A stretch of DNA of 64,000 nt from Chamaecrista fasciculata. Taxonomy: Eukaryota > Streptophyta > Magnoliopsida > Fabales > Fabaceae. Below are positions 11,386-23,000 of this stretch, piece by piece. The stretch is from contig QANZ01012210.1 in NCBI GenBank assembly GCA_003254925.1, positions 187,049 to 251,048 of the forward strand, read 5' to 3'. How positions within the stretch are numbered: position 1 is the first letter of the stretch; every line of letters begins with the position of its first letter. The position numbers were made by a program, and so were the translations under genes. The notes under the pieces were generated by a model. It worked only from the letters and a program-made list of their open reading frames with translations. It did not search any database and was not told where the DNA came from.

Positions 11386-11815
11386 AATTGTACATAAATT
11401 AAAGTTATTAGAGTTGACTTGTGGAATCAATTGTAATCAATTTTATAGCCTGATTCTAGGGATTAGAATTAGATAGAAAATAGGCTTAAGTACCCTTTTG
11501 GTCCCATAACTATGACAAAGGTTTCATTTTGGTCCCATAACTTTTTTTGTTGCAATATTGGTCCCATAACTATGACAAAGGTTTCATTTTGGTCCCATAA
11601 CTTTTTTTGTTGCAATTTTGGTCCCATAACTNATAGCCTGATTCTAGGGATTAGAATTAGATAGAAAATATTAAGGGATTAGATAGCTAGTATTAAGGGA
11701 TTACAATCCCTAATATAGAACCCTAAACTCGTATAAATAGGTCCTCTCTCGTGAATAATATACACCAAAAAAATTCAGCCAATTCTCTGATTTTCAAGTT
11801 TCAACCTCATACTAC
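11386..11815. mobile_element. Possible solo LTR in an intron of the insulysin-like pseudogene
   Basis: The stretch begins TGTTATGAATTGTACATAAA and contains a TATA-like CGTATAAATAGG at about 11729, followed by a pyrimidine-rich leader, which is LTR-like promoter organisation. No flanking coding part is present. The right border and target duplication could not be fixed. A second repeat (11484-11631) and a single N lie inside it. Confidence 0.4.
11484..11631 (+). mobile_element. Second copy of the GGTCCCATAAC-repeat miniature element, cut at a single N
   Basis: It starts GGCTTAAGTACCCTTTTGG and repeats TTTTGGTCCCATAACTATG twice, then ends at the N (11632). The ~38 bases before the element (ATAGCCTGATTCTAGGG... 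to ...GATAGAAAATA) are repeated right after the N and then run on without the element. This is longer than a target duplication. It therefore looks like two overlapping contigs, one with and one without the insertion. Confidence 0.6.
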
Positions 11816-12956
11816 AGCCAAAAGATTACGGGAAAATGGTTTGCACTGATTCTTAGCTTGATATACTTATCTAAACTTTAAAACAAGTGAGATTACCAAA
11901 AAAAATCATCATAAATACATAATGGACATATAGAACTCACCCAATGTTTTCAAGGTGTAATATAAAGATCCTTCTCCTTCATGGCCAATAAGATGACCAA
12001 GATACCAGCTAGGCCCTTCTTTGTAATTATGAATCTCGGAAGTTACTGGCCATACAAGTCTCAATTTATGGCCCTGCTTGATTGGTACTGTTCTGACAAG
12101 AACCTAACACACGAGCAAAATAGAACATCGATTAGCATAAATAAAGGAGGAAAATTCTATCTAGTCAGCAACAGAGCATTTATACCTGCAGATGGTCTGA
12201 TTTGCATGGCTGACCAGAAGCTCGGAAATAACTTTGTTCAATATTTCGAATATCTTGAAATTTCTCTTCCACAAGATTCTGAATTTTATCAAGGGATTCT
12301 GAAAACATTCAAGCATGAACAACGGTGATCAGAGCCATTTCAAGATAGTACAACATGCATATACCAATCTACGACAAGAAATGACCTGTTACCATTTGTA
12401 TATATGACCAGATGCATTAAATTGGCAGAATAGTTTTCTTCATAGAATTTGATAAGCTCGTTCCTTGTGTCCAGTCCCTTTTCCTTAGGTCGAACTTCCA
12501 AAGTGTCCCAGTTCCCTATACAAGCAACAAATTGGCTACAGCACTACAGCTATGGATACAATGGGATGAAGATTGTCAACACAAAAATCACGAATTTCAT
12601 TCAAGTACGGACAAAAGTTCTTCTAGAATAAAATAGAACAAATTTATGCTTTCCTGTTGAAAACTTTAAGCACTAATGACCAGAATAAATGACGAACAAG
12701 CATACCTAAGACATACAATATCTATGCACACATGTGTCATCACTATTGTTCACTTAAGATACAAATTGGAATCCTACACCAAAAAAAAAACACTCATAAC
12801 TTGAAACGTAAATAGTTGCTGGGTTAAATCCTTTTGTAACACTTAAATTGGAAAATATCCTAATTTAGATCAAAAGTTCAGAAAACATAGAAGAGTATGA
12901 CAAGGCAAAAAGAAAACAAGAATGGAGAATAACATATCCCAACTCTAACACTCCCT

Positions 12957-12978
12957 CTCTCTCTCTCTCTCTCTCTCT
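12957..12978. repeat. CT microsatellite
   Basis: About eleven CT dinucleotides in an intron of the insulysin-like pseudogene. Confidence 0.9.
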
Positions 12979-13631
12979 TGAATTTGTGATACTGAAAAGT
13001 GATGCCTGAAATAGAAAAATCATAGCTTCAATTCTTCAAATGAGTTCTTGACTATGAAAAACACAAGACCAAAAAACACTTAATGCAGCACCGATGAGAA
13101 ACAATGTATTTCTCAACACACATACCTATCAAAAGGACGAACGAAGGCAGGCAATTTATTATTAGTAAAGCATAAGATACAATGCAAATAATCAACATTC
13201 AGAAGCTTAAAAAATAGATGATATTGAATGCTAACCTGTACTGAATTTATGATACGGATGATCCTCAGAACTGAGATGTTTTTGAAGCTGTAAAGATTTT
13301 AATATTTCATACAATGGGAAGAGAGAGAGAGAATGAAAGGTTAAAAATATTTCTCCCAGAAAAGCTTACCAAAAGACTCAAGAAGCCATTAAAGTACTCA
13401 CTTACATGTCAACAATCATTATGAATCAGAATTATTTATTTAAGCTTAAATAAGAAAGAACGATGTGACATTAATTGACACAGTAGAGGCACTAAAAAGG
13501 GAAGGGAAAATGCCGAAGAATTTGCCAAGGATCGGATACGGGTTCAATGGTGAATCCTGCCCAGAATTATATATATATAGATATCTACCTAGCTTGCTCA
13601 CAGGCTCAGCGAAAGCGAATTGAGAACAACG

Positions 13632-13932
13632 ATGGCGATAGGAGAGGAGGAGGTAGAGATCTTCAAAGCTTGCACAGACAAGAGACACTACAGAAGGATC
13701 GTCCTTCCGAACTCGCTTGAAGTGCTTCTCATCAGCGATCCTAACACTGATAAGGTTGATTTTCTTGTTTTGAATTTTTTCTTCATATCTATTCTTCCGA
13801 TTATGTTATTTGATTTCAATTCAATTTCATTGTCTATGTTGTTTTTTTCTTTCCAGTGTGGTGCTTCCATGGACGTTGGTGTCGGCTCCTTCAGTGATCC
13901 AGTCGGCCTTGAAGGCCTCGCGCATTTCCTTG
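13632..13932 (+). pseudogene. First two exons of the insulysin-like gene, inverted relative to the rest
   Basis: Exon 1 (13632-13754) begins with ATG and reads MAIGEEEVEIFKACTDKR, then IVLPNSLEVLLISDPNTDK, ending at AAG|GTTGAT. Exon 2 (13857-13932) follows a CTTTCCAG acceptor and reads CGASMDVGVGSFSDP to GLEGLAHFL, ending CTTG|GTAAATTC. This is the N-terminus of the M16A peptidase just before the zinc-binding HFLEH. The codon for E is normally split by this intron (G|AG), so exon 3 with the rest of the zinc site should follow. Instead the next 200 bp run into inverted exons, so the catalytic motif is never completed. A frame beginning at 13620 uses TTG; the ATG at 13632 is the credible start. 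Confidence 0.9.
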
Positions 13933-14012
13933 GTAAATTCTGACTCTGTGTGGATTGTAGTTGGTTGCGTTTATGTATTTTAATGTCACATCCCTTTTTA
14001 GTAAATTCTGCA

Positions 14013-14062
<50 letters not shown>

Positions 14063-14860
14063 GCAGCTAAGAAGGGAAGGGAAAAAGCTTAAGACATTGG
14101 ACAAGATTATAAAATATTGACTAACCAGAGTCGACAGCTTTAATTTCTCTTGTGGTAGCATCAGCCGACATCAATGGCTTAATGAACTGAGCAAATCTGG
14201 AAGATAAACCATGGCCTAGAGTCAGATCTTGCAAAAGAAACAAGAAATGAAGGAAAACAGCATGATCTACCTATCTAAAGCCTCTTCAAAAGCATCTGTG
14301 TTTACATCAAAATAATAGTTGGTGTGCTCTGAGGATGTAAAAGCATTGGTCTCTCCTCCATGCTATGGGTCAGGTGATAGCCAACATAAATTACAAAACA
14401 ACAGGGATTAGCAACCAATTATAATATGAACNTTACATCCTCAGAGCACACCAACTATTATTTTGATGTAAACACAGATGCTTTTGAAGAGGCTTTAGAT
14501 AGGTAGATCATGCTGTTCTCCTTCATTTCTTGTTTCTTTTGCAAGATTTGACTCTAGGCCATGGTTTATCTTCCAGATTTTCTCAGTTCATTAAGCCATT
14601 GATGTCGGCTGATGCTACCACAAGAGAAATTAAAGCTGTCGACTCTGGTTAGTCAATATTTTATAATCTTGTCCAATGTCTTAAGCTTTTTCCCTTCCCT
14701 TCTCAGCTGCCCTTCTCTCTCTCTCTATCACAGAATTTACTAAAAAGGGATGTGACATTAAAATACATAAACGCAACCAACTACAATGACCGCCACACAG
14801 AGTCTTAATTTACCAAGGAAATGCGCGAGGCCTTCAAGGCCGACTGGATCCGACACCAAC
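13875..14860. repeat. Large inverted repeat (palindrome) built from insulysin-like exons
   Basis: The left arm (about 13875-14340) and right arm (14433-14860) are reverse complements with small differences: a ~12-bp gap in the exon 2 part, and a GA run of ~43 bp on the left but ~20 bp on the right. The left arm carries exon 2 (+), the GA run, then exon 5 (14196-14126, minus) and exon 4 (14362-14271, minus, [18 protein letters not shown]). The right arm repeats them as exon 4 (14433-14502, +), exon 5 (14577-14647, +, SQFIKPLMSADATTREIKAV) and exon 2 (minus, 14860-14814). The ~90-bp spacer contains a single N at 14432. Confidence 0.9.
14017..14059. repeat. GA microsatellite
   Basis: About 21 GA dinucleotides lie in the left arm of the palindrome. 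The matching TC run in the right arm (about 14714-14728) is much shorter. Confidence 0.95.
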
Positions 14861-14929
14861 AGAAAAGCTATCGAAACCATTTATATAGAAAGTGTAGTGA
14901 GATAATCTCATGGACAAGGTGCATGGAAA

Positions 14930-15601
14930 TGGTGTAACCATGACAGGTTAAATAAATCATTTGAAGTGATAAAGTATCCCGTTAATCTCAAATGAAGATG
15001 AAATTCTTTGAGCATGTACCATATCTTCATATTATAAGCGGATTAATGTTTTCGGTACACTTACTAACGAGATATAGTTATTTATTAATCAAAAGACATT
15101 AACAAGGAATGAAAAATATTTTAAAGATAAAGGTTTATTTTATTTAAAAAAATTTAGTTCACCATTCCTTGATGTAGATGCTAGCTGATTATCTGATCTT
15201 TAGAGACAATGCATAAGAAAATTAAGAATGTGTTTAGATGATACTACTAATTCAACACATCCAGAAGATGTGTAATTTGTTTTTGCAGGGAAATGTGTCA
15301 ACCTTATTGTATGAAGATAATATGACATGTATAGCAAGACAACATAACAGTTCAACGAGTTCGGTCAAGTAATAATTTTGCAAATTTTATGGAGGCATTG
15401 CCAATTGCAGCATTTGAGAACTTGGTTTATCAAATTGGAATTTGTCAATTAAAAGACCCTTAGTGATGTTATAATGAGGGGGAGATACGCGCTGTACTCT
15501 TTTTCCTTTCGCCATGGTTTTGTCCCACTGGGTTTTCCTAGCAAGGTTTTTAATGAGGCAACTTGTAATGCGTATCAATAAATTGTGAATATTCAATGGG
15601 A
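14930..15601 (+). pseudogene. Degenerate 3' end of a Ty1/Copia retrotransposon (RNase H region)
   Basis: Scattered frames match the RNase H end of Copia polyproteins: LYEDNMTCIARQ at about 15308-15345 and ALPIAAFENLVYQIGICQL at about 15392-15450, with stops and frame changes between them. The coding end is followed by a leader with TTTTCCTAGCAAGGTTTTTA, typical just before Copia 3' LTRs, and by the purine-rich TTCAATGGGAG at 15591-15601. The 5' side is lost in the insulysin-like rearrangement. Confidence 0.75.
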
Positions 15602-15881
15602 GTGTTATAAATAATTATTTGTGAATATCTACATTTGACTTTTGGTATTCTCGGTGTATAGAAGTTTGAGTTTTCCTTTAGTTTCCCTATGTATATGAAT
15701 ATGATCTTATCCCTCCATTATGTATATTAAGTTGGTACATCTCCCTTGTAGATCTTTTAGCCTATAAATAGAGACTTTAGGTGTTGATGTAAAGTTGATG
15801 ATATTATTTGAATGAAAGAATCACTATCTTCTCCTACTTTTTCCTCTAGTTTGTATATTCTTATTTCTTATATTTTATAAC
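15602..15881 (+). mobile_element. Copia 3' LTR, 280 bp
   Basis: It starts TGTTATAAATAA directly after the polypurine tract and ends TTTTATAACA, giving matching inverted ends with TG...CA borders. It contains a TATA-like CCTATAAATAGAG at about 15761. It sits about 130 bp upstream of the likely transcription start of the CCCH/RRM gene and points in the same direction, so it could supply promoter elements. Confidence 0.85.
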
Positions 15882-17330
15882 ACTTGTGAGTTTTATTTTT
15901 GAAGAATTATTTTCTTACAAGTTTAATCCTAATATGAATATGAATATGAAAAATAAAAGTGTATATAATATTTAAAAATAAAAGTGTATTTACGATCCTA
16001 CCCCTGTTCTTTAGGCTCTTTCCCTCTCAAGGTTCACACAGCCGCACGCACTCTCTCTCTCTCTCTCTTCTCTCTCTCTGTCTTACACACACACTTCACC
16101 TCAGGTCGTCCGTCGTACCTCCTCCGTTCTCCTTTTCATCGAATTGCTTCTGCCATCACCGACTTCACCTTTTTCCACTCTCAAATTCAAACCCTTCTTT
16201 CTTCCTCTCTCATTCGCCGTCAATCTTCGCGCCGCGTTTAACTCTTACCGCCACTGCAATCCTCAATTCGACGGTCGAGTGTGGCCCTAGAACCCCGGTT
16301 TCCCCAGGTTTTCTATCTTTTTCTTTCTCTGAATAGGGTTCCCTAATACCCATTCCTTTTCTTATGTATCTTATTTTGTTTTTTTATTTCCTTTGGATGA
16401 ATAGATATATGTAGCTGTTGATAATGATATATGGTCTTCTCTCTGGTTGTGGGGTTTTATGAATTATGGGTTTCCCTTGTTGGATGTTGATTATTCGTTT
16501 CAGCCCCATTCAGTGCAGTGGGTGTATTTGATTTTTGGAGAAAATGAACGATTGCGTTGAAATCTATCGAGCTTAGGGCAAAACATGCTTGAGATCCTTT
16601 GGACAGGAGATTACGTGGAATAATTAGTATGAATTGTCAAATGCCAAACGTTTATTGAATTCCGTAGCTTCCTAGATTTAAGTGCGAGACTCATTGGTGA
16701 TTTACAAGCAATTTCAAGCTGTTGGTAGCTTCGGGCTTCTGGACGGTATTTATTCGATGCTGGCTTAGATGATGAAGTTCTCACCTCTACGTTTCGTTCC
16801 TCTCAGTTATCCTTATTGGGATTCTGGGTATGTGGAGATCTGTTGCCTCCTTTAACAATTACCCCCGGACATCGGGATAGGAAGCTGTTTAATTCCAAAA
16901 ACTGACAAAATATGATGCTATAACCTCTTCTGTTCTTTAGTCCTTGAATTCTCAGAACGTGCAACTGTCCAGAACCAACTTATGATGGGGTGTTTGACAT
17001 GTTTTTCTTTTAATTTCCTGGAAGCATGGATTATTATACTCTCATAATTTCTATCTGAAAAAGAGTAAGTAGAAGAACACAACAGGCATTGCGCTCGTGT
17101 TTGATGATATATAATGATGATATTTGGATGGGATTTAAAAAAGAATGTGTGTTCTTGGTAGATAATGTTGGAAGGTTAATCGGATAGATAAAGAAACTGA
17201 GGGGAAGAAAGGTGTCAGGATTAATGGAAAACTTCCTATTTTATGTATAAGTGGCTTGAAAAATTAATTTGCAACTATTAATTTTAGAGTTGTTATAGGT
17301 GAAAGGTGGCTTTAAGTACTGACATCCCAG

Positions 17331-17445
17331 AATCCTGGGGTGGCAAGGCATATTAGGCAGGGGTTGATGTCGTCGACAGATGACGTGGCTACTTCATCTC
17401 TTCAGAGAAACGGTAGATGTTACCAAACCCTCGGAAAGGACACCG
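17331..17445 (+). other. Candidate unrecognised exon
   Basis: It is preceded by GACATCCCAG and followed by GTTAAATA, and is open in the frame reading NPGVARHIRQGLMSSTDD. I do not recognise the product. It could be an exon of the CCCH/RRM gene or a chance open stretch. Confidence 0.25.
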
Positions 17446-18610
17446 GTTAAATACTTGATACATTTTCTTTTATTCCAAATTTAGATGAGTTGGAAAAATT
17501 CAGATAACAATTAATGCCAATAAATTATTCGTGAAATAATGTGCTCAATTACCAATTCTCGACTGAATTTATAATTACTTTACTCTAATTTTTGCCTACT
17601 ATTTTATTTGACAATAATTGGGCATGTGACAATGAACCATAATTTGTCATTGAAATTTGAAACTTGCGTTAGAACTGGCAGCATCGATGAACTGGATCAA
17701 TTTGATTGAAAAAAATAAGTAGAAGACTATGTTGAGTAATTGTTTGACATAAATTTTGCATTCTAAGGTATGTAGTATTTTCTATTCGGAAAAAGAAAGA
17801 TGATTCCCTCAGCTTAACACCTAAAGAATGAAATGGACAACTGAATCTGCGTTATTTAAAACTACTTGAAATATTTGACATCATGCATATTTGGTTTTGT
17901 TGTGCCTCCTATCATGCCTTTTGATAATTTTGTGTTGTCAGTGGACTGCTTTTCTGGACAAACAACGTAGCCATCAAGAGAAAGTAAATGTGTGGGAAAT
18001 CAAAAAATTAGGGTGAAATATGTTATAGTCATTTGATTATACTAAGTTTTCTCCCCTGATAATTGCACGAAGTATTGTAGTTTTTCTGAGATAAATTTCA
18101 ATTGAAGTGCTTGGGTTTGTTCTGTCACTTTGAGCAGTCATAGCGTTTAGTGATCACATTACTGAGATTTGAGTGGAAATCAAGGCTTTATCCAATTGTG
18201 CTGTGTTTGCTGCCACTTGGCATTTTTGTATGGATTGTGAGGCTGAGATTTTTCAGGAAAATTTTAAGGCCAAGAGAATAATATTTTTCGCTCTACAAGA
18301 TGTGACATTTTCTCATTTTTGGGTGTTTTTTTGAATTATATAAGATAACATAGGAATGATAGCATTCATCTTATAGGATTGTAATTTTGTTTTGCTATCT
18401 TTTTCTGAACATTATATTCTCCAAGCAAGTAGAGTTCACTTTGTTTTTCGGGTATGAGTGATCTTACTCTGGCCTGCATACTACTTATTCTTTTTCTTTG
18501 TGATGCTAAGTTGTATTCCCAAGTATTTCAGTCATCAATATTGTTTTTGAGCATAGTTTACTTTCTTTTGATGTAGGGTTTCTTTCATATTGCTGGAACA
18601 GTTCCAGATG

Positions 18611-19133
18611 NNNNNNNNNNNNNNNNNNNNNNNNNNNNNNNNNNNNNNNNNNNNNNNNNNNNNNNNNNNNNNNNNNNNNNNNNNNNNNNNNNNNNNNNNN
18701 NNNNNNNNNNNNNNNNNNNNNNNNNNNNNNNNNNNNNNNNNNNNNNNNNNNNNNNNNNNNNNNNNNNNNNNNNNNNNNNNNNNNNNNNNNNNNNNNNNNN
18801 NNNNNNNNNNNNNNNNNNNNNNNNNNNNNNNNNNNNNNNNNNNNNNNNNNNNNNNNNNNNNNNNNNNNNNNNNNNNNNNNNNNNNNNNNNNNNNNNNNNN
18901 NNNNNNNNNNNNNNNNNNNNNNNNNNNNNNNNNNNNNNNNNNNNNNNNNNNNNNNNNNNNNNNNNNNNNNNNNNNNNNNNNNNNNNNNNNNNNNNNNNNN
19001 NNNNNNNNNNNNNNNNNNNNNNNNNNNNNNNNNNNNNNNNNNNNNNNNNNNNNNNNNNNNNNNNNNNNNNNNNNNNNNNNNNNNNNNNNNNNNNNNNNNN
19101 NNNNNNNNNNNNNNNNNNNNNNNNNNNNNNNNN
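18611..19133. other. Assembly gap (523 N)
   Basis: An unbroken run of N. It lies inside the CCCH/RRM gene where N-terminal coding exons are expected. Confidence 1.
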
Positions 19134-20066
19134 CATTTTATCAAATTCCCCCTTATTTTTAATGCATATAGGTTGCTGCCTTGCTGGTAACCGATTGCAG
19201 TTGTACATAAGATAAAACTGTTTTGCTTTTGATAACTAATTGATTATCTTATTAAGGTAGAGTGAATGAGTGGAGAACAACTTATGTAACTGGTGTCTGT
19301 TTACTTATTGATTATTTGTTGGGGCTTTAATAATTTCCAAGTTGCTTTTTAATGTTTGGCTACGTTGACTATTTGATGTGTGGGGCCTGTTGTCGACTAT
19401 TTTTTGATTACCAGTATCCTTACTTTCTCTCTATATCTTCTACACCCTATTTTTTATGTCATCTTCAAATGGTACATGATATTCTAAGGTATGTATGAAC
19501 CCTCATTAAGTGACTTGTATCTTTAGTGTGGAAATGGTAGGAAAAGGTGCATCCAAGGTTTGTTGCCTTAGGTTTACATGCAAAGATGGTGACAATTTTA
19601 GTTGAACAGTGGGCTTGTCTGACCCCTGCTGTACCATCTATCCATTTTAGAGGCATTAATAGGAACTAGGAAGATTTTTTGGCAGCTTGCTCTGTTTGTG
19701 GATTCGTGGCATTTATGAGTGTGGCAATATGGTAGAATGTGTTATTGGAATCTTCTGTCACACCCATGGATGTCTTTTAGGTTTCCCCTCGGTTCTGTTC
19801 ATTGGTGTTGATCCCTTTGTAACTTACTTATTTACACAGATTTTTTGCCATTTGGTATCTTAATGTAAAATTTTTATAGAAATTAGAAACTTCATAATTA
19901 CTGTGTGCATTTTATGTATGATATTTGTGGACTTTCCCAGAAGTTATCATTCAAATTATACAGGGTTCTTGTTGATTTTTATGCCCAGTTGTATATTTGG
20001 ATAGGGTTGGCTTCTTTAATAGCTCCACTAAAGTACTAAAGTAGTTTTTTTTGGCTCATAATTCAG

Positions 20067-23000
20067 AGTCTATCACAGTTCAATCTTCCAGTTTCACTTC
20101 CAATTGCACACCTTATGGGGGCACCTGCTGCATCTGGACCTTTACATTCAATAAGTGCTTCAACCACTACATTGAATAGCAAAGGTATACATGGCAAAGT
20201 CGGAAAGTCTGGAATAAGTGATGATGGTTTGGCTTTGGGTGGAGCATACCCTGGTCCTGGTTGCTCAAGTGGAGCTGATCTTTATGATCCTGATCAACCC
20301 CTTTGGAATGATGGCGGTATTGACATCAAGTGCACTCCTCACTCTGCAATCATCCAAGATTGAAGATATAGAGCCCTTATCTGGCGATGCTTCTTCTGAT
20401 AGGCATAATGCAAAGTTATCCTCTTCTTTCATTTCACAGGGTGCTAGTTCATCTGTCTGGGCTAGAATCGGTGGTTCTAAAAACAGATCTGATATGAAGG
20501 AACGAATTAATCCTATGATGGGTCCCACTAAATATCCTGAGAATCAATTAAAGGAAGATAATGATGAATTAACATGTTTCCAAAATGCATCCCATCATGG
20601 GAAGCGAATGATTGTAGATGATTCTGGCCCAAAATCCTTGGGCACACCTTTAAAGGCACAGACTGATATGCGTAACATCCGGAAACCATCGCAAAAGGCA
20701 CTGCGTACTTTATTTGTGAATGGCGTACCACAGAAAAGCAACCGAAAAGAGGCTCTTCTTTCTCATTTTCAAAAATTTGGGGAGGTCATTGACATTCATA
20801 TTCCATTGAACAGTGAACGTGCATTCGTCCAGTTCTCTAAGAGAGAAGAGGCTGAAGCTGCTTTGAAGGCACCTGATGCTGTAATGGGTAATTGTTTTAT
20901 TAAGCTATGGTGGGCTAACCGTGATAGCATTCCTGATGATGGCATTATCAGTGGCAATGGTGTAACTGCAACTGCCCTTGGGCATTCATCTGCTTTTGCT
21001 CCATCCCATACAGTTGTCACTGAGAGGGGTAAAGAGATCCATCAAGCTACTGCTTCAAAGACTATTTCTGATGCATCACCAGCTTTAGATCAACCTAAGC
21101 CTGTCATAGCCAATGGACCCAAGGTCGTACCTCCTACGCAAAAGAAGCTTGAAAACTTAGAGCAGCTGAAGGAAGAATTGCGCAAGAAGCAGGAAATGCT
21201 GGATCAAAAGCGGAATGAGTTCCGGCGCCATTTGGACAAACTTCAGAAACAAGTAAAACCTAAATGTCCTCACATTATTTAGCAATGCATGTTTCTTTTA
21301 TCCAAAATATTATATATCCAAAAAAAAAAAGCACGTTTCTTTGGATGCTTATGACCTTTTGGCTGTCAAAGTTCTTAGGCTTAGCAATTCATTAATAGTT
21401 AAGGATACCAAGTAGCAATTTATTGGAATGGCTTGAAAGCGTTAAATCAACTTTAAGATCTTAAAAATCTAGACATGAAAGAATGCTAATTAGGGATAAA
21501 ATTTATAAATATATCTTTCTTCTGCTACACTGTGCTTCAGGTGCTTATATTATGGGCACCATTTCCTTTTAGCATATCACATTCTTAGAACTTAGAAATA
21601 TTATTATAACCTATTCTAAGATTTCACTTAGCAACCTAAGCTTTTGAATGGAATTTTGGTTCTTGACATGCATGTTCTTAAAAACTTTGATCTTTCGCAG
21701 ACTACAGGACTCAAGGGTGAAGTAGTTACTGAGCAAGCTGCTAAGAAACCCAAAATAGTCGTGGCTGCTGATGGTACCAAACTGGTTTCGCCTCAATTGT
21801 CTGATTCTGGTTTTGGTACGGCATCTCCACGTTCGGAGACAATAGCTGATAAGAACAATCCACGGGGAAATCCTGTATCTCAAAGTCCTAAAGCAAGTGC
21901 ACTAATTGCACAAGAATCTATAGGCTTGAAGCAGCCTATTCGACCATATGCACCTGTAAATAGATACAAACTGGACAATCGTCCCACGGCATTTAAAATT
22001 ATTCCTCCTTTACCAGCTGGACTAGCAAATGTAAGTCATCTCTCTATCTCTGCTTTGTCATTTTTTAGTCTGACACCTGATTGAGACACATACCCGTTTA
22101 GACATTTATCCGTCAGAATAGTAAGCGGCATATTTACCAAACACGATCCAACATATTTGTAGTCTATAATATTAATTGTCTTTTAAAAGCCTGAACAATT
22201 AAGGATATGTATGAAGAAAAGAGCTGTTTCTCTCCTGATTTGATTAGTTTTCTGTTGTAGCTTCCTCTGTAGCTCCGGAAGGGAAAAAAAAAAGAGAGAA
22301 GACTACAAAACTTAAATGGAAACTAGAGGTTACTATCCATATTACTGGGATACACTAGGTATCATACAATGAATGAAAGAGTTGCTCTACTACTACTACT
22401 ACCGATGCCATAGTGCACCTTGGGGTGTTTCTTCTCATGCACTGTTTGGGGTGTGACTTGTGAGAGATCTGGGAGAAATACAGAGGAAGTCAAGAAAGGA
22501 TTGACTCAATCCAGTTTTGTGACCATTTGATGGAGGGAAGGGAGAGAATTTAGAGTAATTGAACTTCTATTTGGTTCATTTTTTCAATCCTCCAGGCTCC
22601 ATTATTTAAGCTGGTATTGGTTCAAGAGTTGTAGGACCCACATTATTCTTTATAGGATCCTCATTCTTATACAAAATAAAATAATGCTCCCATACTCCTC
22701 CTTCCTTTCCCTTCCGTTTACTACATTTTTTCACTCTTCCTCTTAAAAAAGTAATCAAAGTTTTCATTTCTTAGATCTGCTCACTGTCTCGTGGCTTCAT
22801 TCTTCATCGCTGAAGTGGTAAGACCTGTTCTCAAGGCAGCAGAAGGGGCTGTCAACATAGTTGACTATGTTCCGTTTTTTTTTGTTTTTTTTCCCGAGTT
22901 TACTCTTCTTTCCTGCATATTTGAGTTTGCTGATCAGTATCCCCATTATGATATTACAACTTTTATTCTCTGATTTCCCTATGAAAATTGGAAGTACAGG

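Larger units (their letters stand above)
8989..13287 (-). pseudogene. Insulin-degrading-enzyme-like (M16A zinc metallopeptidase) gene, disrupted; exons from the middle of the protein
   Basis: Eight minus-strand exons with GT-AG borders read out an insulysin-like protein. They are 13287-13236 (LQKHLSSEDHPYHKFSTG), 12515-12393 (NWDTLEVRPKEKGLDTRNEL), 12298-12186 (ESLDKIQNLVEEKFQDI), 12103-11941 (VLVRTVPIKQGHKLRLVWPV), 10586-10491, 10278-10193 (IGLLFKYIELLKNTGICKW), 9289-9204 (LSAVCETRLHYMDTIPP) and 9092-8989 (LPSKFSPSAIQMVLDQL). Plant homologues are ~970-residue, probably peroxisomal, peptide-degrading enzymes. The exon at 9289-9204 has a 1-bp deletion near 9234 that shifts the frame inside the PPI-DYVV region. 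The exon that should precede 13287 (NQKNLLSDAW-type) and everything after 8989 are missing. Introns contain TE insertions at ~9895-10045 and ~11386-11815. A pseudogene is the best reading. Confidence 0.9.
16000..20066 (+). other. 5' region of the CCCH/RRM gene: leader exon, long intron(s) and assembly gap
   Basis: At 16010-16330 a pyrimidine-rich leader (CT runs, then CCTCGCCGT-like GC-rich DNA) ends at a plausible donor and looks like the first, untranslated exon. The DNA to 20066 is intron-like. The family's N-terminal coding exons, including the C-x8-C-x5-C-x3-H zinc finger and an MPMEHG-type tail, are not recognised. They may lie in the N run (18611-19133) or be lost. A short open block at 17331-17445 has good splice borders but no recognised product. 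Confidence 0.5.

Noticed and set aside
11981..12631. Plus-strand frames of 60-115 codons
   Set aside because: They are antisense shadows of insulysin-like exons on the minus strand.
18506..19208. Long frames running through X residues
   Set aside because: They are artefacts of translating the N gap.
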